Below are positions 1 through 7,950 of a DNA stretch of 64,000 nucleotides, in pieces. The DNA comes from Klebsiella michiganensis (lineage in GTDB: Bacteria > Pseudomonadota > Gammaproteobacteria > Enterobacterales > Enterobacteriaceae). The position numbers were made by a program, and so were the translations under genes. Location of the stretch: contig CP011077.1 of the NCBI GenBank assembly GCA_000963575.1, positions 3,968,001 to 4,032,000 on the forward strand. Reading direction: 5' to 3'. Position 1 is the stretch's first letter. Each line of letters starts with the position of its first letter. The notes under the pieces are model-generated. The model was given only the letters and a program-made list of their open reading frames with translations, made no database searches and was not told where the DNA came from.

Positions 1-262
1 GACTATCGCTAACTTGTTCAGACAGAGCTTTAAAACGACGAGCGTATTCAATCGCAGCTTCCGGATCGTGGATCGAGCAAGGTCCACACACAACCAGCAG
101 GCGCGGATCGCGGCCAGCAATAATGTTGGAGATCGTTTGGCGGGACTGCTCAATTTGCGCTTCCTGAGCCGCAGTAAGTGGGAATTCCGCTTTCAGCTGA
201 TCCGGAGTGATGAGTATTTGTTCGTCTGAGATATGAACGTTGTTAAGCGCGTCTTTTTGCAT
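1..262 (-). CDS. aroF: 3-deoxy-7-phosphoheptulonate synthase AroF (Tyr-sensitive DAHP synthase), 5' part
   Basis: Only the first 87 codons lie in the window; the gene runs off the left edge. The reverse-strand translation starts MQKDALNNVHISDEQ and contains GRDPRLLVVCGPCSIHDPE, the conserved N-terminal stretch of class I DAHP synthases. Near-identity to E. coli AroF over these residues separates it from AroG and AroH. The cytoplasmic enzyme joins phosphoenolpyruvate and erythrose 4-phosphate, the first step of aromatic amino-acid synthesis, and is feedback-inhibited by tyrosine. Two TyrR-box-like sequences lie upstream, as expected for this member of the TyrR regulon. Divergence from the yfiRNB operon matches the E. 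coli arrangement. Confidence 0.95.
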   Translation of the reverse strand, partial: MQKDALNNVHISDEQILITPDQLKAEFPLTAAQEAQIEQSRQTISNIIAGRDPRLLVVCGPCSIHDPEAAIEYARRFKALSEQVSDS

Positions 263-358
263 GATGTCTGTCCTGTGTTTAGCTCGTTTGCGATAGTCGT
301 TTCCTCGTAGAGGAGGGCTTACTGTAACCGCCAACAGTAAAGATTGCAATCCAATATA

Positions 359-376
359 CGTAAATTAATCGTTACA
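359..376 (-). promoter_or_regulatory. TyrR box upstream of aroF
   Basis: CGTAAA-N6-GTTACA matches the TyrR consensus TGTAAA-N6-TTTACA at ten of twelve positions. It lies about 100 bp upstream of the aroF start and 52 bp (about five helical turns) from a second copy, as expected for cooperative tyrosine-dependent repression. Confidence 0.6.
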
Positions 377-410
377 CCAGCAATTAATCATCGCATTCTA
401 TCGCTAAATT

Positions 411-428
411 CGTAAAGTTAACATTACA
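411..428 (-). promoter_or_regulatory. second TyrR box upstream of aroF
   Basis: CGTAAA-N6-ATTACA, a second TyrR-like palindrome in the same phase as the one at 359-376. The remainder of the 445-bp aroF-yfiR gap (263-707) is AT-rich. I see no further gene in it. Confidence 0.6.
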
Positions 429-707
429 CATGGCATAAAAATGCGTATTTTTCGAGCAAGCATGCATTACTCAACAAAAGCGCGCGTAAAAATTCATTCC
501 TCCTTCTATGCTGATATTATCCCTTATGAGAGCGTTTTTCGTGGGGGAAACCGATAACGATTTACGCCCTCATTCCAGGGCTATTCTCGTTATTATTTTG
601 GATAATCAGGAATATCATCACACCTGGGAATGAATGACGGAAATATGTGGGAGTGATATGCTCAAAGGCAACATCATAAATAATAAAGGCTGGTTTCATA
701 GGCCGGG

Positions 708-1274
708 ATGCTTTTGGGCTGGTGGCGCGTGAAAACCACGTCTCTATTGCGCAGGCTGACGTTATTTTTAACGCTTATCGTCTTCCTGCTAACGATATTT
801 AAAGTGCAGGCCGCCCAGCCGGCGAGTCCGGGGCTGTCAGCCAAGATCCGCACTACTGTGGCAGGGATTGTCAGCTACACACGCTGGCCCCGCCTCCAGG
901 GGCTACCTAAGCTATGTATCTTTTCAACCGCAGCCTATGCCGCCACGCTAAGCGAAAAAAATAGCGATATCTCGTATCAACCCCTGCTCGTTCAGTCGGC
1001 AGAGGGAGCATTGCGAGCACAGTGCGACGGGATCTATTTTGGTAACGAGTCACCACAACAGCAGCTGCAATTAATAGAACGTTATCAAGCCCGGCCTTTA
1101 TTGTTAATTGCCGAGCAGAACCCACAATGCATAATTGGCAGTGCTTTCTGCCTGAATATTCATAATGACGCAGTTTCTTTTTCGGTAAACCTTGACGCAC
1201 TCGCCCGCAGCGGCGTCAGGGTTAGCCCGGATGTATTACTGCTGGCCCGGCCAGGAAATAACAGTCATGAATAA
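708..1274 (+). CDS. yfiR: YfiR, periplasmic repressor of the diguanylate cyclase YfiN
   Basis: 188 residues. A hydrophobic signal segment at about residues 13-35 precedes a periplasmic YfiR domain with VSYTRWP near residue 55 and the C-terminal motif LLLIAEQNPQCIIGSAFCLNIHND, whose cysteines form the redox-sensed disulfides known in this family. YfiR holds YfiN inactive in the periplasm, coupling envelope redox state to cyclic-di-GMP output. It overlaps yfiN by 8 bp, so the two are translationally coupled. The ATG at 708 is used here; a GTG at 729 would give a start closer in length to the E. coli protein and cannot be excluded. Confidence 0.93.
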   Translation: MLLGWWRVKTTSLLRRLTLFLTLIVFLLTIFKVQAAQPASPGLSAKIRTTVAGIVSYTRWPRLQGLPKLCIFSTAAYAATLSEKNSDISYQPLLVQSAEGALRAQCDGIYFGNESPQQQLQLIERYQARPLLLIAEQNPQCIIGSAFCLNIHNDAVSFSVNLDALARSGVRVSPDVLLLARPGNNSHE

Positions 1275-2511
1275 GGATTTGACTACGCCGTCACGTCCAA
1301 CGTTTAAAGGAACGTTACGTAGAATCAGCATAATCAGCGTGGTCATTGCCATGCTGGTTGTCTGGCTGCTGCTTTCCGTCGCCTCGATGCTGACGCTCAA
1401 GCAGTATGCGCAAAAAAATCTCGAATTACTGGCGGTGACCGTGAGTCACAGCCTCGAGGCTGCCGTTGTTTTCCGTGACGGCACCGCGGCCAATGAAACT
1501 CTGGCCGTACTGGGCAAACAAGGGCAATTTACCGCCGCAAAGGTGGTAGATGCTAATGGTCAGGAACTAACGCACTGGCAGGCCGATAAACCGGCTCAGC
1601 ATGACATGGTGGGAGGCCTGGTCACCCGATGGCTATATCCTCATCCTATCAGGCAGCCCATCTGGCATAACGGTAAAATCATCGGTGAAATGCGCCTGAT
1701 AGGCACGGATGCCACCGTGACCTTGTTTGTCTGGCTCTCACTGGGTGTGCTGACGGCTTGTATTTTACTTGCCTCCGTTATCGCATTAGGCATTTCACGC
1801 CATTTACATCGCGATATTGATGCCGCGCTGCAGAATATTACCGACGTTGTCCACGATGTCCGCAGCAACCGTAACTTTTCTCGTCGCGTATCACCGGAAA
1901 AAGTTGAGGAGTTCCATCTCTTTGCCCTGGACTTCAACAGCCTGCTGGATGAGATGGAAGAATGGCAAAAGCAGCTCCAACTGAAAAATGCTTCCCTGCA
2001 GAAAACGGCCCTCCAGGATCCACTCACTGGTCTGGCAAACCGCGCGGCCTTCCGAAGTGCGCTGGATAAACTGATTGAAGATAGCGCCACACTCCACGAC
2101 AGTGCGCTGTTGTTCATGGACGGCGACAACTTCAAGTTTGTGAACGATACCTGGGGTCATGCAGCCGGGGACGCTGTGCTTATCGAAGTCGCAAAACGGT
2201 TGCTGATGTTTGCCAATACGCGCCACCTCGCCTTCCGCCTCGGCGGTGACGAATTTGCCATGCTGCTTCATTCGGTGAATAGCGAAGAGCAGGCCTCGTC
2301 CGTGCTGAAGCAGTTGAAAGAGATGGTCGAGCAGCCGATTCTTTTACCCGGCGAGCACTGGGTCACCATGACCCTGAGCATCGGCGTTGCGCTCGCGAAA
2401 GATATCACCTCAGCGGAAAGTCTGATGGAAACCGCTGACCGCAATATGTACATAGAAAAACACAGGCAACGTGAGTTGCTAATAAAACCGCCCCAAAGGG
2501 ATACATTATGA
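1267..2511 (+). CDS. yfiN: Diguanylate cyclase YfiN (DgcN)
   Basis: 414 residues from the ATG at 1267, preceded by an AGGAAA ribosome site inside yfiR. Order: TM helix (about residues 20-45), periplasmic domain, second TM helix (about 155-180), HAMP-like linker with the family stretch NITDVVHDVRSNRNFSRRVS, then a GGDEF domain (about 255-405). The active-site signature reads LGGDEFAM, and DPLTGLANRAAF is the usual GGDEF opening. It makes cyclic-di-GMP at the inner membrane, promoting matrix production and lowering motility. YfiR represses it from the periplasm and YfiB relieves the repression. The biofilm adhesin BapA is encoded 13 kb downstream, but no direct link is visible. Confidence 0.95.
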   Translation: MNKDLTTPSRPTFKGTLRRISIISVVIAMLVVWLLLSVASMLTLKQYAQKNLELLAVTVSHSLEAAVVFRDGTAANETLAVLGKQGQFTAAKVVDANGQELTHWQADKPAQHDMVGGLVTRWLYPHPIRQPIWHNGKIIGEMRLIGTDATVTLFVWLSLGVLTACILLASVIALGISRHLHRDIDAALQNITDVVHDVRSNRNFSRRVSPEKVEEFHLFALDFNSLLDEMEEWQKQLQLKNASLQKTALQDPLTGLANRAAFRSALDKLIEDSATLHDSALLFMDGDNFKFVNDTWGHAAGDAVLIEVAKRLLMFANTRHLAFRLGGDEFAMLLHSVNSEEQASSVLKQLKEMVEQPILLPGEHWVTMTLSIGVALAKDITSAESLMETADRNMYIEKHRQRELLIKPPQRDTL

Positions 2512-2993
2512 AAGCGTCGCGCTTATTTGCACCAGCAATCCTCTTCTCGTTTCTTTTAACCGGCTGTCAGGCACCGCCATCTACGTTCTCCCCTGAACAA
2601 GTTGCCGCGATGCGAGCTTACGGTTTCTCTGAATCAAACGACGGCTGGTCACTTGGGCTATCTGACAAGATCTTGTTCGGTAAGAATCAGTACAAACTGC
2701 AGCCGGAAAGCTATCAAACTATCCAAAGCATGGCCGCCAGACTCTCGGCAACCGGCCTGAAGCACGCCCGTATGGATGGTCACACCGATAACTATGGCGA
2801 AGACGCCTACAATGAACAGCTCTCCCTCAAGCGAGCTAACATCGTGGCAGATGCCTGGGCCGAAGGTGCTCACATCCCTCGCAGCAACCTCACCACTCAG
2901 GGCCTGGGTAAGAAATACCCGGTCGCCAGCAACAGTACTGGCGAAGGGCGAGCGGAAAACCGTCGCGTCGCGGTCGTGATTACCGCCCCATAA
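2508..2993 (+). CDS. yfiB: YfiB, OmpA-like outer-membrane lipoprotein that sequesters YfiR
   Basis: 161 residues; starts at the ATG in the ATGA overlap with yfiN. The signal peptide ends in a lipobox (LLTGCQ, Cys20), followed by an OmpA_C-like peptidoglycan-binding domain (about 50-160) with the motif MDGHTDNYGEDAYNEQLSLKR and the closing GEGRAENRRV. Family knowledge: YfiB sits in the outer membrane, binds peptidoglycan and captures YfiR to release YfiN. It is the last gene of the yfiRNB operon and is followed by a hairpin at 3018-3039. Confidence 0.95.
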   Translation: MKASRLFAPAILFSFLLTGCQAPPSTFSPEQVAAMRAYGFSESNDGWSLGLSDKILFGKNQYKLQPESYQTIQSMAARLSATGLKHARMDGHTDNYGEDAYNEQLSLKRANIVADAWAEGAHIPRSNLTTQGLGKKYPVASNSTGEGRAENRRVAVVITAP

Positions 2994-3017
2994 TCAAAGC
3001 AGATTGACTGCATAAAA

Positions 3018-3039
3018 AGGGCTGCCAGATGGCAGCCCT
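3018..3039 (+). terminator. Duplicated terminator hairpin, copy 1 (yfiB side)
   Basis: The perfect palindrome AGGGCTGCCA-GA-TGGCAGCCCT is preceded by AAAAA. It recurs exactly at 3175-3196, 157 bp away. The copy nearer yfiB has no T-run on the plus strand but reads into a T-run on the minus strand. Confidence 0.6.
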
Positions 3040-3174
3040 CTCAGTCCGGTGACAAACGGCCGAAAAGCGTGTTTTTCGACTGTTTGGGATAAACCATCAA
3101 ACACAACCCACACCTTTATTTAGCCACAGTGATGGCCTTTACTGGCGCAATATACTTTCTTTTCCCCATAAAAA

Positions 3175-3196
3175 AGGGCTGCCAGATGGCAGCCCT
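3175..3196 (-). terminator. Rho-independent terminator of the rpsP-rimM-trmD-rplS operon, copy 2 of the hairpin
   Basis: Same 22-bp palindrome as at 3018-3039. It is flanked by A6 and TTTTA, so it can act in both directions, and it sits 28 bp beyond the rplS stop codon. See the finding on repeated terminators. Confidence 0.8.
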
Positions 3197-3223
3197 TTTA
3201 TTTGGATGTCGCCTGAGCGAATC

Positions 3224-3571
3224 TTAGTTAAGACGCTCTTTGATACGAGCAGACTTACCGGTACGCTCACGCAGGTAGTACAGTTTAGCTTTACGAACGG
3301 CACCACGACGTTTAACAGTAATGCTGTCGATTACTGGGGAGTGAGTCTGGAATACACGCTCAACACCTTCGCCGTTGGAAATTTTACGAACAGTGAATGC
3401 AGAGTGCAGACCGCGGTTACGGATAGCGATAACCACGCCCTCAAATGCCTGCAGACGTTTTTTAGAACCTTCAACGACCCATACTTTCACTTCCACGGAG
3501 TCGCCCGGACGGAAGGAAGGTACATCCTGTTTCATCTGTTCTTGTTCAAGTTGCTTAATAATATTGCTCAT
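3224..3571 (-). CDS. rplS: 50S ribosomal protein L19
   Basis: 115 residues, the usual length of bacterial L19. The sequence begins MSNIIKQLEQEQMKQDVP and contains the bL19 signature KLYYLRERTGKSARIKER at its C-terminus. L19 lies at the 30S-50S interface of the ribosome. It is the last gene of the rpsP-rimM-trmD-rplS operon and is separated from trmD by about 165 bp that contain an ERIC element. The operon ends at the hairpin at 3175-3196. Confidence 0.98.
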   Translation of the reverse strand: MSNIIKQLEQEQMKQDVPSFRPGDSVEVKVWVVEGSKKRLQAFEGVVIAIRNRGLHSAFTVRKISNGEGVERVFQTHSPVIDSITVKRRGAVRKAKLYYLRERTGKSARIKERLN

Positions 3572-3609
3572 AATTTAATCTCTTATCCTGGGTAAACTGA
3601 TATTTCCCC

Positions 3610-3728
3610 TTCATATTTGAAGCTGCATCTGCGCTGGCTGCTCTCATTCACTCGAATCACCTACTGAAGTAAGCTCATCGGGATTCACTCGCTTGCCATC
3701 TTGCTGCAACTCCAACTATTTTGGGGTT
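3610..3728. repeat. ERIC (enterobacterial repetitive intergenic consensus) element between trmD and rplS
   Basis: About 119 bp whose central part, AATCACCTACTGAAGTAAGC followed by TCATCGGGATTCAC, aligns with the ERIC core (AGTCACTTACTNNNGTAAGC / TCCTGGGGATTCAC). The ends (TTGAAGCTGCAT and TTGCTGCAACTC) are imperfect inverted repeats, and the length is close to the canonical 127 bp. Because it lies inside the transcribed trmD-rplS spacer it would fold in the mRNA and could affect rplS expression; that effect is inference. Confidence 0.75.
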
Positions 3729-3736
3729 TAGGGGGC

Positions 3737-4504
3737 TTACGCCTGCCCATCATGTTTATGTTGCTGTTGCGTATGTTCTTTTTTGAACTCCGCCAGCAAC
3801 CTTGCTTGCTCTTCAGTCAGAGCCAGGTTTTCCAAAAGTTCAGGTCTTCTAAGCCAGGTCCGGCCCAGCGACTGTTTCAGGCGCCAACGGCGAATCTCCG
3901 CATGGTTTCCCGACAATAACACTGCCGGCACTTCCATGCCATCCAACACTTCAGGACGGGTGTAGTGAGGACAATCCAGCAACCCTTCAGCAAACGAATC
4001 TTCGGTTGCCGATGCTTCATGCCCCAGCACGCCCGGAATAAACCGGGAGACTGAGTCAATCAGCGTCATCGCTGGTAACTCACCGCCGCTAAGTACGTAA
4101 TCGCCGATTGACCATTCTTCGTCAATTTCGGTTTGGATCACGCGCTCATCGATCCCTTCGTAACGACCACAAACCAGAATTAACTTCTCGTTTGCTGCCA
4201 GTTCACTGACGCCCGCTTGATCAAGCTTGCGCCCCTGAGGTGAAAGATAGATAACCTTAGCACCTTCCCCTGCCGCCGCTTTCGCTGCGTGGATGGCTTC
4301 CCGTAAAGGGTTCACCATCATCAGCATTCCCGGTCCGCCGCCGTAAGGACGATCGTCCACGGTACGGTGCCGGTCATAGGTGAAGTCCCGTGGACTCCAG
4401 CTTTGAATGCTCAGCAGGCCATTTTTTACTGCCCGGCCAGTTACCCCGTAATCGGTAATTGCGCGGAACATTTCAGGAAACAGGCTAACAATACCAATAA
4501 ACAC
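3737..4504 (-). CDS. trmD: tRNA (guanine-N1-)-methyltransferase TrmD
   Basis: 255 residues beginning at a GTG codon. This SPOUT-class methyltransferase uses S-adenosylmethionine to make m1G37 in tRNAs reading CCN, CUN and CGG, preventing +1 frameshifts. The deep trefoil knot is recognisable from YLSPQGRKLDQ, LVCGRYEGIDERV and SIGDYVLSGGELPAM. The N-terminal substrate loop reads RPYGGGPGMLMM. The C-terminal domain (about 165-255) includes GNHAEIRRWRLKQSLGRTW. It follows rimM by 46 bp in the ribosomal operon. Confidence 0.98.
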   Translation of the reverse strand: MFIGIVSLFPEMFRAITDYGVTGRAVKNGLLSIQSWSPRDFTYDRHRTVDDRPYGGGPGMLMMVNPLREAIHAAKAAAGEGAKVIYLSPQGRKLDQAGVSELAANEKLILVCGRYEGIDERVIQTEIDEEWSIGDYVLSGGELPAMTLIDSVSRFIPGVLGHEASATEDSFAEGLLDCPHYTRPEVLDGMEVPAVLLSGNHAEIRRWRLKQSLGRTWLRRPELLENLALTEEQARLLAEFKKEHTQQQHKHDGQA

Positions 4505-4550
4505 GAGCCAATCCCCATTATGCTAGCGACTACCGTATGATTTCGGAGTT

Positions 4551-5099
4551 TTAAAAACCAGGATCCCAATCTACTTCAATGGTTTGAGTAGCGAGATCGA
4601 CTTTCTTGATAACCTGCCCATCGAGGAACGGAACCAGCCGCTCCTTGATACCAAATGCATCCTTCAGGTTTGCCTTGATGACGAGAACGTCATTCGAGCC
4701 GGTTTCCATCATGTCGATGACTTTACCGAGCTGGTACCCCTGAGTGGTTACTACCTGGCAGCCCATAAGGTCTTTCCAGTAATAGTCACCCGCTTCAAGA
4801 GCCGGCAGTTGCGTTGAATCCACGACAATTTCGCAATTGGTCAGAAGATTCGCGGCATCCCGATCGTCAACGCCTTGCAGCTTGATGATCAGATCCTGAT
4901 TGTGGTGCTTCCAGCTTTCCAGCTGTATTTGCTGCCACTGACCGCCGCGCTGGATAAACCAGGGCTGGTAGTCAAAAATGCTTTCGGCGTCTTCGGTGGA
5001 GGAAAACACTCTGAGCCAACCACGAATACCGTAGGAGGAGCCCATCTTGCCCAACACAATTGGGTTAACAGGAACCTGTGCGGCGAGTTGCTTGCTCAT
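4551..5099 (-). CDS. rimM: 16S rRNA processing protein RimM
   Basis: 182 residues from the ATG at 5097-5099, matching E. coli RimM in length and start (MSKQLAAQ). The upstream in-frame Met residues lie in the rpsP-rimM spacer and are not used in the family. N-terminal RimM beta-barrel domain (about 10-95, GSSYGIRGWLRVFSSTEDAE), then a PRC-barrel (about 100-180) ending VDWDPGF. It assists maturation of the 30S head by binding S19. Confidence 0.97.
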   Translation of the reverse strand: MSKQLAAQVPVNPIVLGKMGSSYGIRGWLRVFSSTEDAESIFDYQPWFIQRGGQWQQIQLESWKHHNQDLIIKLQGVDDRDAANLLTNCEIVVDSTQLPALEAGDYYWKDLMGCQVVTTQGYQLGKVIDMMETGSNDVLVIKANLKDAFGIKERLVPFLDGQVIKKVDLATQTIEVDWDPGF

Positions 5100-5117
5100 C
5101 ATGACCACCGTGACAGA

Positions 5118-5366
5118 TTAAGCTGCTTTCTTAGCTTCTTTGATCAGCGCAGCAACGCGATCAGAAACGGTTGCGCCCTGGCCAACCCAATGAGCTACAC
5201 GATCCAGATCCAGGCGAACGCCTTCTTCTTTCTCGTTAGCGATAGGGTTGAAGAAACCAACGCGCTCAATGAAGCGACCGTTACGTGCATTACGGCTATC
5301 AGTAACGACAACCTGGTAGAACGGACGCTTTTTAGCGCCGTGACGTGCTAAACGAATAGTTACCAT
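5118..5366 (-). CDS. rpsP: 30S ribosomal protein S16
   Basis: 82 residues starting MVTIRLARHGAKKRPFY, the canonical bS16 N-terminus; the ATG at 5364-5366 has AGGATG as its ribosome site. The longer upstream reading frame runs into the leader hairpin and was rejected. S16 is an early-assembling 30S protein. First gene of the rpsP-rimM-trmD-rplS operon, with a promoter candidate and a leader hairpin just upstream. Confidence 0.97.
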   Translation of the reverse strand: MVTIRLARHGAKKRPFYQVVVTDSRNARNGRFIERVGFFNPIANEKEEGVRLDLDRVAHWVGQGATVSDRVAALIKEAKKAA

Positions 5367-5391
5367 AACATCCTCTTTAGTGAATAAAACG

Positions 5392-5419
5392 CCGGGCCCC
5401 ATCGAGGGATGGAGCCCGG
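5392..5419 (-). terminator. GC-rich hairpin between ffh and rpsP
   Basis: CCGGGCTCCATC-CCTC-GATGGGGCCCGG on the reverse strand, followed by CGTTTTATT. It lies after ffh and just before rpsP, so it can end ffh transcripts or attenuate the ribosomal operon, because the promoter candidate at 5441-5468 is upstream of it. Confidence 0.6.
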
Positions 5420-5440
5420 TGTCATATTAAAAGCCCGAAA

Positions 5441-5468
5441 ATTTTACTCGTTTCTAGCTAAAAAGCAA
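5441..5468 (-). promoter_or_regulatory. Candidate sigma-70 promoter for the rpsP operon
   Basis: Reverse strand TTGCTT-N16-TAAAAT, located between the ffh stop and the leader hairpin, where the trmD-operon promoter lies in E. coli. The match is good but was assigned by eye. Confidence 0.4.
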
Positions 5469-5612
5469 TCAGCAGTTAATAAACTCTGCCTTTTGTGACC
5501 GTCGGTGTCGCAGTCAGTTTAGCGTCGGCGTGTGCGCAGAAAGCGGAGCGTTCAGCCGGGAGGTGAAAATTTTGAGCCCCCCGGCGTCAAAATGGCGAGT
5601 AAACCAGGTCAA

Positions 5613-6974
5613 TTAACGGCCTGGGAAACCTGGCGGCATCATGCCTTTCATGCCACGCATCATTTTCGCCATTCCGCCTTTCTTCATTTTCTTCATCATG
5701 CGCTGCATGTCGTCAAACTGCTTCAGTAAGCGGTTAACGTCCTGCACCTGCATGCCGGAACCCTGTGCGATACGGCGTTTGCGGGAACCTTTGATGATGT
5801 CCGGCTGCGCGCGCTCTTTCAGAGTCATGGAGCTGATAATCGCTTCCATACGCACCAGAACTTTATCGTCCATCTGTGATTTGACGTTGTCCGGCAACTG
5901 GCCCATGCCCGGCAGCTTGCTCATCATGCTCGCCATGCCGCCCATGTTCTTCATCTGCTTGAGCTGCTCGAGGAAATCGTTCAGGTCGAAGCCGTCGCCT
6001 TTTTTCAGCTTGCTGGCGAGCTTCTCGGCCTGCGCGCGGTCAACCTTGCTTTCGATATCTTCAATCAGCGACAGCACATCGCCCATACCGAGGATACGGG
6101 AGGCAATACGGTCGGGATGGAACGGCTCCAGCGCTTCGGTTTTTTCGCCCACGCCGAGGAACTTGATCGGTTTACCGGTGATATGGCGAATCGACAACGC
6201 TGCACCGCCGCGGGCGTCGCCGTCCACTTTGGTCAGCACAACGCCGGTCAGCGGCAGCGCTTCGTTGAACGCCTTCGCGGTATTCGCCGCATCCTGACCG
6301 GTCATGGCATCGACCACAAACAGCGTTTCTACCGGTTTAATCGCGGCATGAACCTGTTTTATTTCGTCCATCATCGCTTCGTCTACGTGCAGACGACCAG
6401 CGGTATCCACCAGCAGCACGTCGTAGAACTTCAGCTTCGCTTCTTTCAGTGCGGCGTTAACGATGTCGACAGGTTTTTGCTGAGCGTCGGACGGGAAGAA
6501 GTCCACCTCAACCTGCTGGGCCAGGGTTTCCAGCTGTTTAATCGCCGCAGGGCGATAAACGTCCGCCGATACCACCAACACTTTTTTCTTCTGCTTTTCA
6601 CGCAGGAACTTACCTAACTTACCGACGCTGGTCGTTTTACCGGCGCCCTGCAGGCCCGCCATCAGCACGACTGCCGGGGGCTGTGCCGCCAGGTTCAGGC
6701 TGCTGTTCTCTTCGCCCATCGCGGAAACCAGTTCAGCGCGAACGATTTTGACGAACTCCTGGCCCGGGGTCAGGCTTTTGTTAACTTCATGACCCACCGC
6801 TTTTTCTTTTACGCGGTTGATAAAATCACGCACCACCGGCAGCGCTACATCCGCTTCCAGCAGCGCCATGCGCACTTCGCGCAGCGTCTCTTTAACGTTT
6901 TCTTCGGTTAGCCGCCCACGGCCGCTAATATTGCGCAGGGTACGCGACAGACGGTCTGTTAAATTATCAAACAT
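5613..6974 (-). CDS. ffh: Signal recognition particle protein Ffh
   Basis: 453 residues. N domain (1-about 85), then the SRP GTPase G domain with the P-loop GLQGAGKTTS near residue 108, DTAGRLHVDE near 190 and TKVDGDARGG near 248. A methionine-rich M domain (about 300-453) ends in MRGMKGMMPPGFPGR and binds 4.5S RNA and signal sequences. With 4.5S RNA and FtsY it delivers nascent inner-membrane proteins to SecYEG. It is transcribed divergently from ypjD, and the rpsP operon follows it on the same strand. Confidence 0.98.
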   Translation of the reverse strand: MFDNLTDRLSRTLRNISGRGRLTEENVKETLREVRMALLEADVALPVVRDFINRVKEKAVGHEVNKSLTPGQEFVKIVRAELVSAMGEENSSLNLAAQPPAVVLMAGLQGAGKTTSVGKLGKFLREKQKKKVLVVSADVYRPAAIKQLETLAQQVEVDFFPSDAQQKPVDIVNAALKEAKLKFYDVLLVDTAGRLHVDEAMMDEIKQVHAAIKPVETLFVVDAMTGQDAANTAKAFNEALPLTGVVLTKVDGDARGGAALSIRHITGKPIKFLGVGEKTEALEPFHPDRIASRILGMGDVLSLIEDIESKVDRAQAEKLASKLKKGDGFDLNDFLEQLKQMKNMGGMASMMSKLPGMGQLPDNVKSQMDDKVLVRMEAIISSMTLKERAQPDIIKGSRKRRIAQGSGMQVQDVNRLLKQFDDMQRMMKKMKKGGMAKMMRGMKGMMPPGFPGR

Positions 6975-7141
6975 GGTATTTTGCCTAACGTGGTAACTGG
7001 GGCCGCAGCTCGCGACACAAAACTGAATTTGGCGGATTATATCATGAAGCCGCCTCGGGTGTGATCCAACGGTTGGAGCAGGCGACAGGTAACGTTATAC
7101 TGACTTTTTTGTTCTCTGGCCAATTTGACCGACACCTTAAT

Positions 7142-7930
7142 ATGCCCGTTTTCGCCATTCTTGCGCTTGTAGCCTACTCCGTCAGCCTGGCGCTGATCAT
7201 TCCCGGTCTTCTGCGGAAGAACAGCGGATGGCGCCGCTTTGCCATTTTATCCGCCGCAATTGCCCTGGTCAGCCATGCCCTGGCGCTGGAAGCACGCTTC
7301 TTTACCGTCGATGGCGGGCAAAACCTGAGCCTGCTGAACGTAGGCTCCCTCGTCAGCCTGATGATTTGTACGGTAATGACCATTGTCGCCTCTCGGAATC
7401 GCGGTTGGCTACTGTTACCGATTGTTTACGCCTTTGCGCTGATAAATCTGGCGCTGGCGACCTTTATGCCCAACGAATTTATCACCCATCTCGAAGCCAC
7501 ACCGGGGATGATGGTGCACATCGGCCTGTCGCTGTTTGCCTATGCGACGCTTATCATCGCCGCACTGTACGCTTTGCAGCTGGCGTGGATTGACTACCAG
7601 TTAAAGAACAAAAAGCTGGCGTTCAGTGCGGAAATGCCGCCGCTGATGGTGATCGAGCGTAAAATGTTTCATATCACCCAGGTGGGTGTTGTGCTGCTGA
7701 CGTTAACGCTTTGCACCGGTCTCTTTTATATGAAGAACCTGTTCAGCATGGAAAACGTCGATAAAGCCGTGCTGTCTATTCTCGCCTGGTTTGTCTATGT
7801 CGTTTTGCTGTGGGGGCACTATCATGAAGGGTGGCGCGGCCGCCGCGTCGTCTGGTTTAACGTTGCCGGTGCGGGCATTTTAACCCTCGCTTATTTTGGC
7901 AGCCGTGTCCTGCAGCAGTTCGTTAGCTAA
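7142..7930 (+). CDS. ypjD: YpjD, inner-membrane protein of the cytochrome c assembly (CcsA-like) family
   Basis: 262 residues from the ATG at 7142 (MPVFAILALVAYSVSLAL), the start that matches E. coli YpjD; the open frame upstream lies in the divergent promoter region. About eight TM helices, with histidines in HALALEARFF and WGHYHEGWRGRR consistent with the CcsA/CcmC-like fold. Family knowledge: it works with the CNNM-type protein encoded next to it in divalent-metal resistance and is also called CorE. It sits 20 bp upstream of yfjD, probably in one operon. Confidence 0.9.
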   Translation: MPVFAILALVAYSVSLALIIPGLLRKNSGWRRFAILSAAIALVSHALALEARFFTVDGGQNLSLLNVGSLVSLMICTVMTIVASRNRGWLLLPIVYAFALINLALATFMPNEFITHLEATPGMMVHIGLSLFAYATLIIAALYALQLAWIDYQLKNKKLAFSAEMPPLMVIERKMFHITQVGVVLLTLTLCTGLFYMKNLFSMENVDKAVLSILAWFVYVVLLWGHYHEGWRGRRVVWFNVAGAGILTLAYFGSRVLQQFVS

Positions 7931-7950
7931 TCTCTTAAAGGAAATCGCTT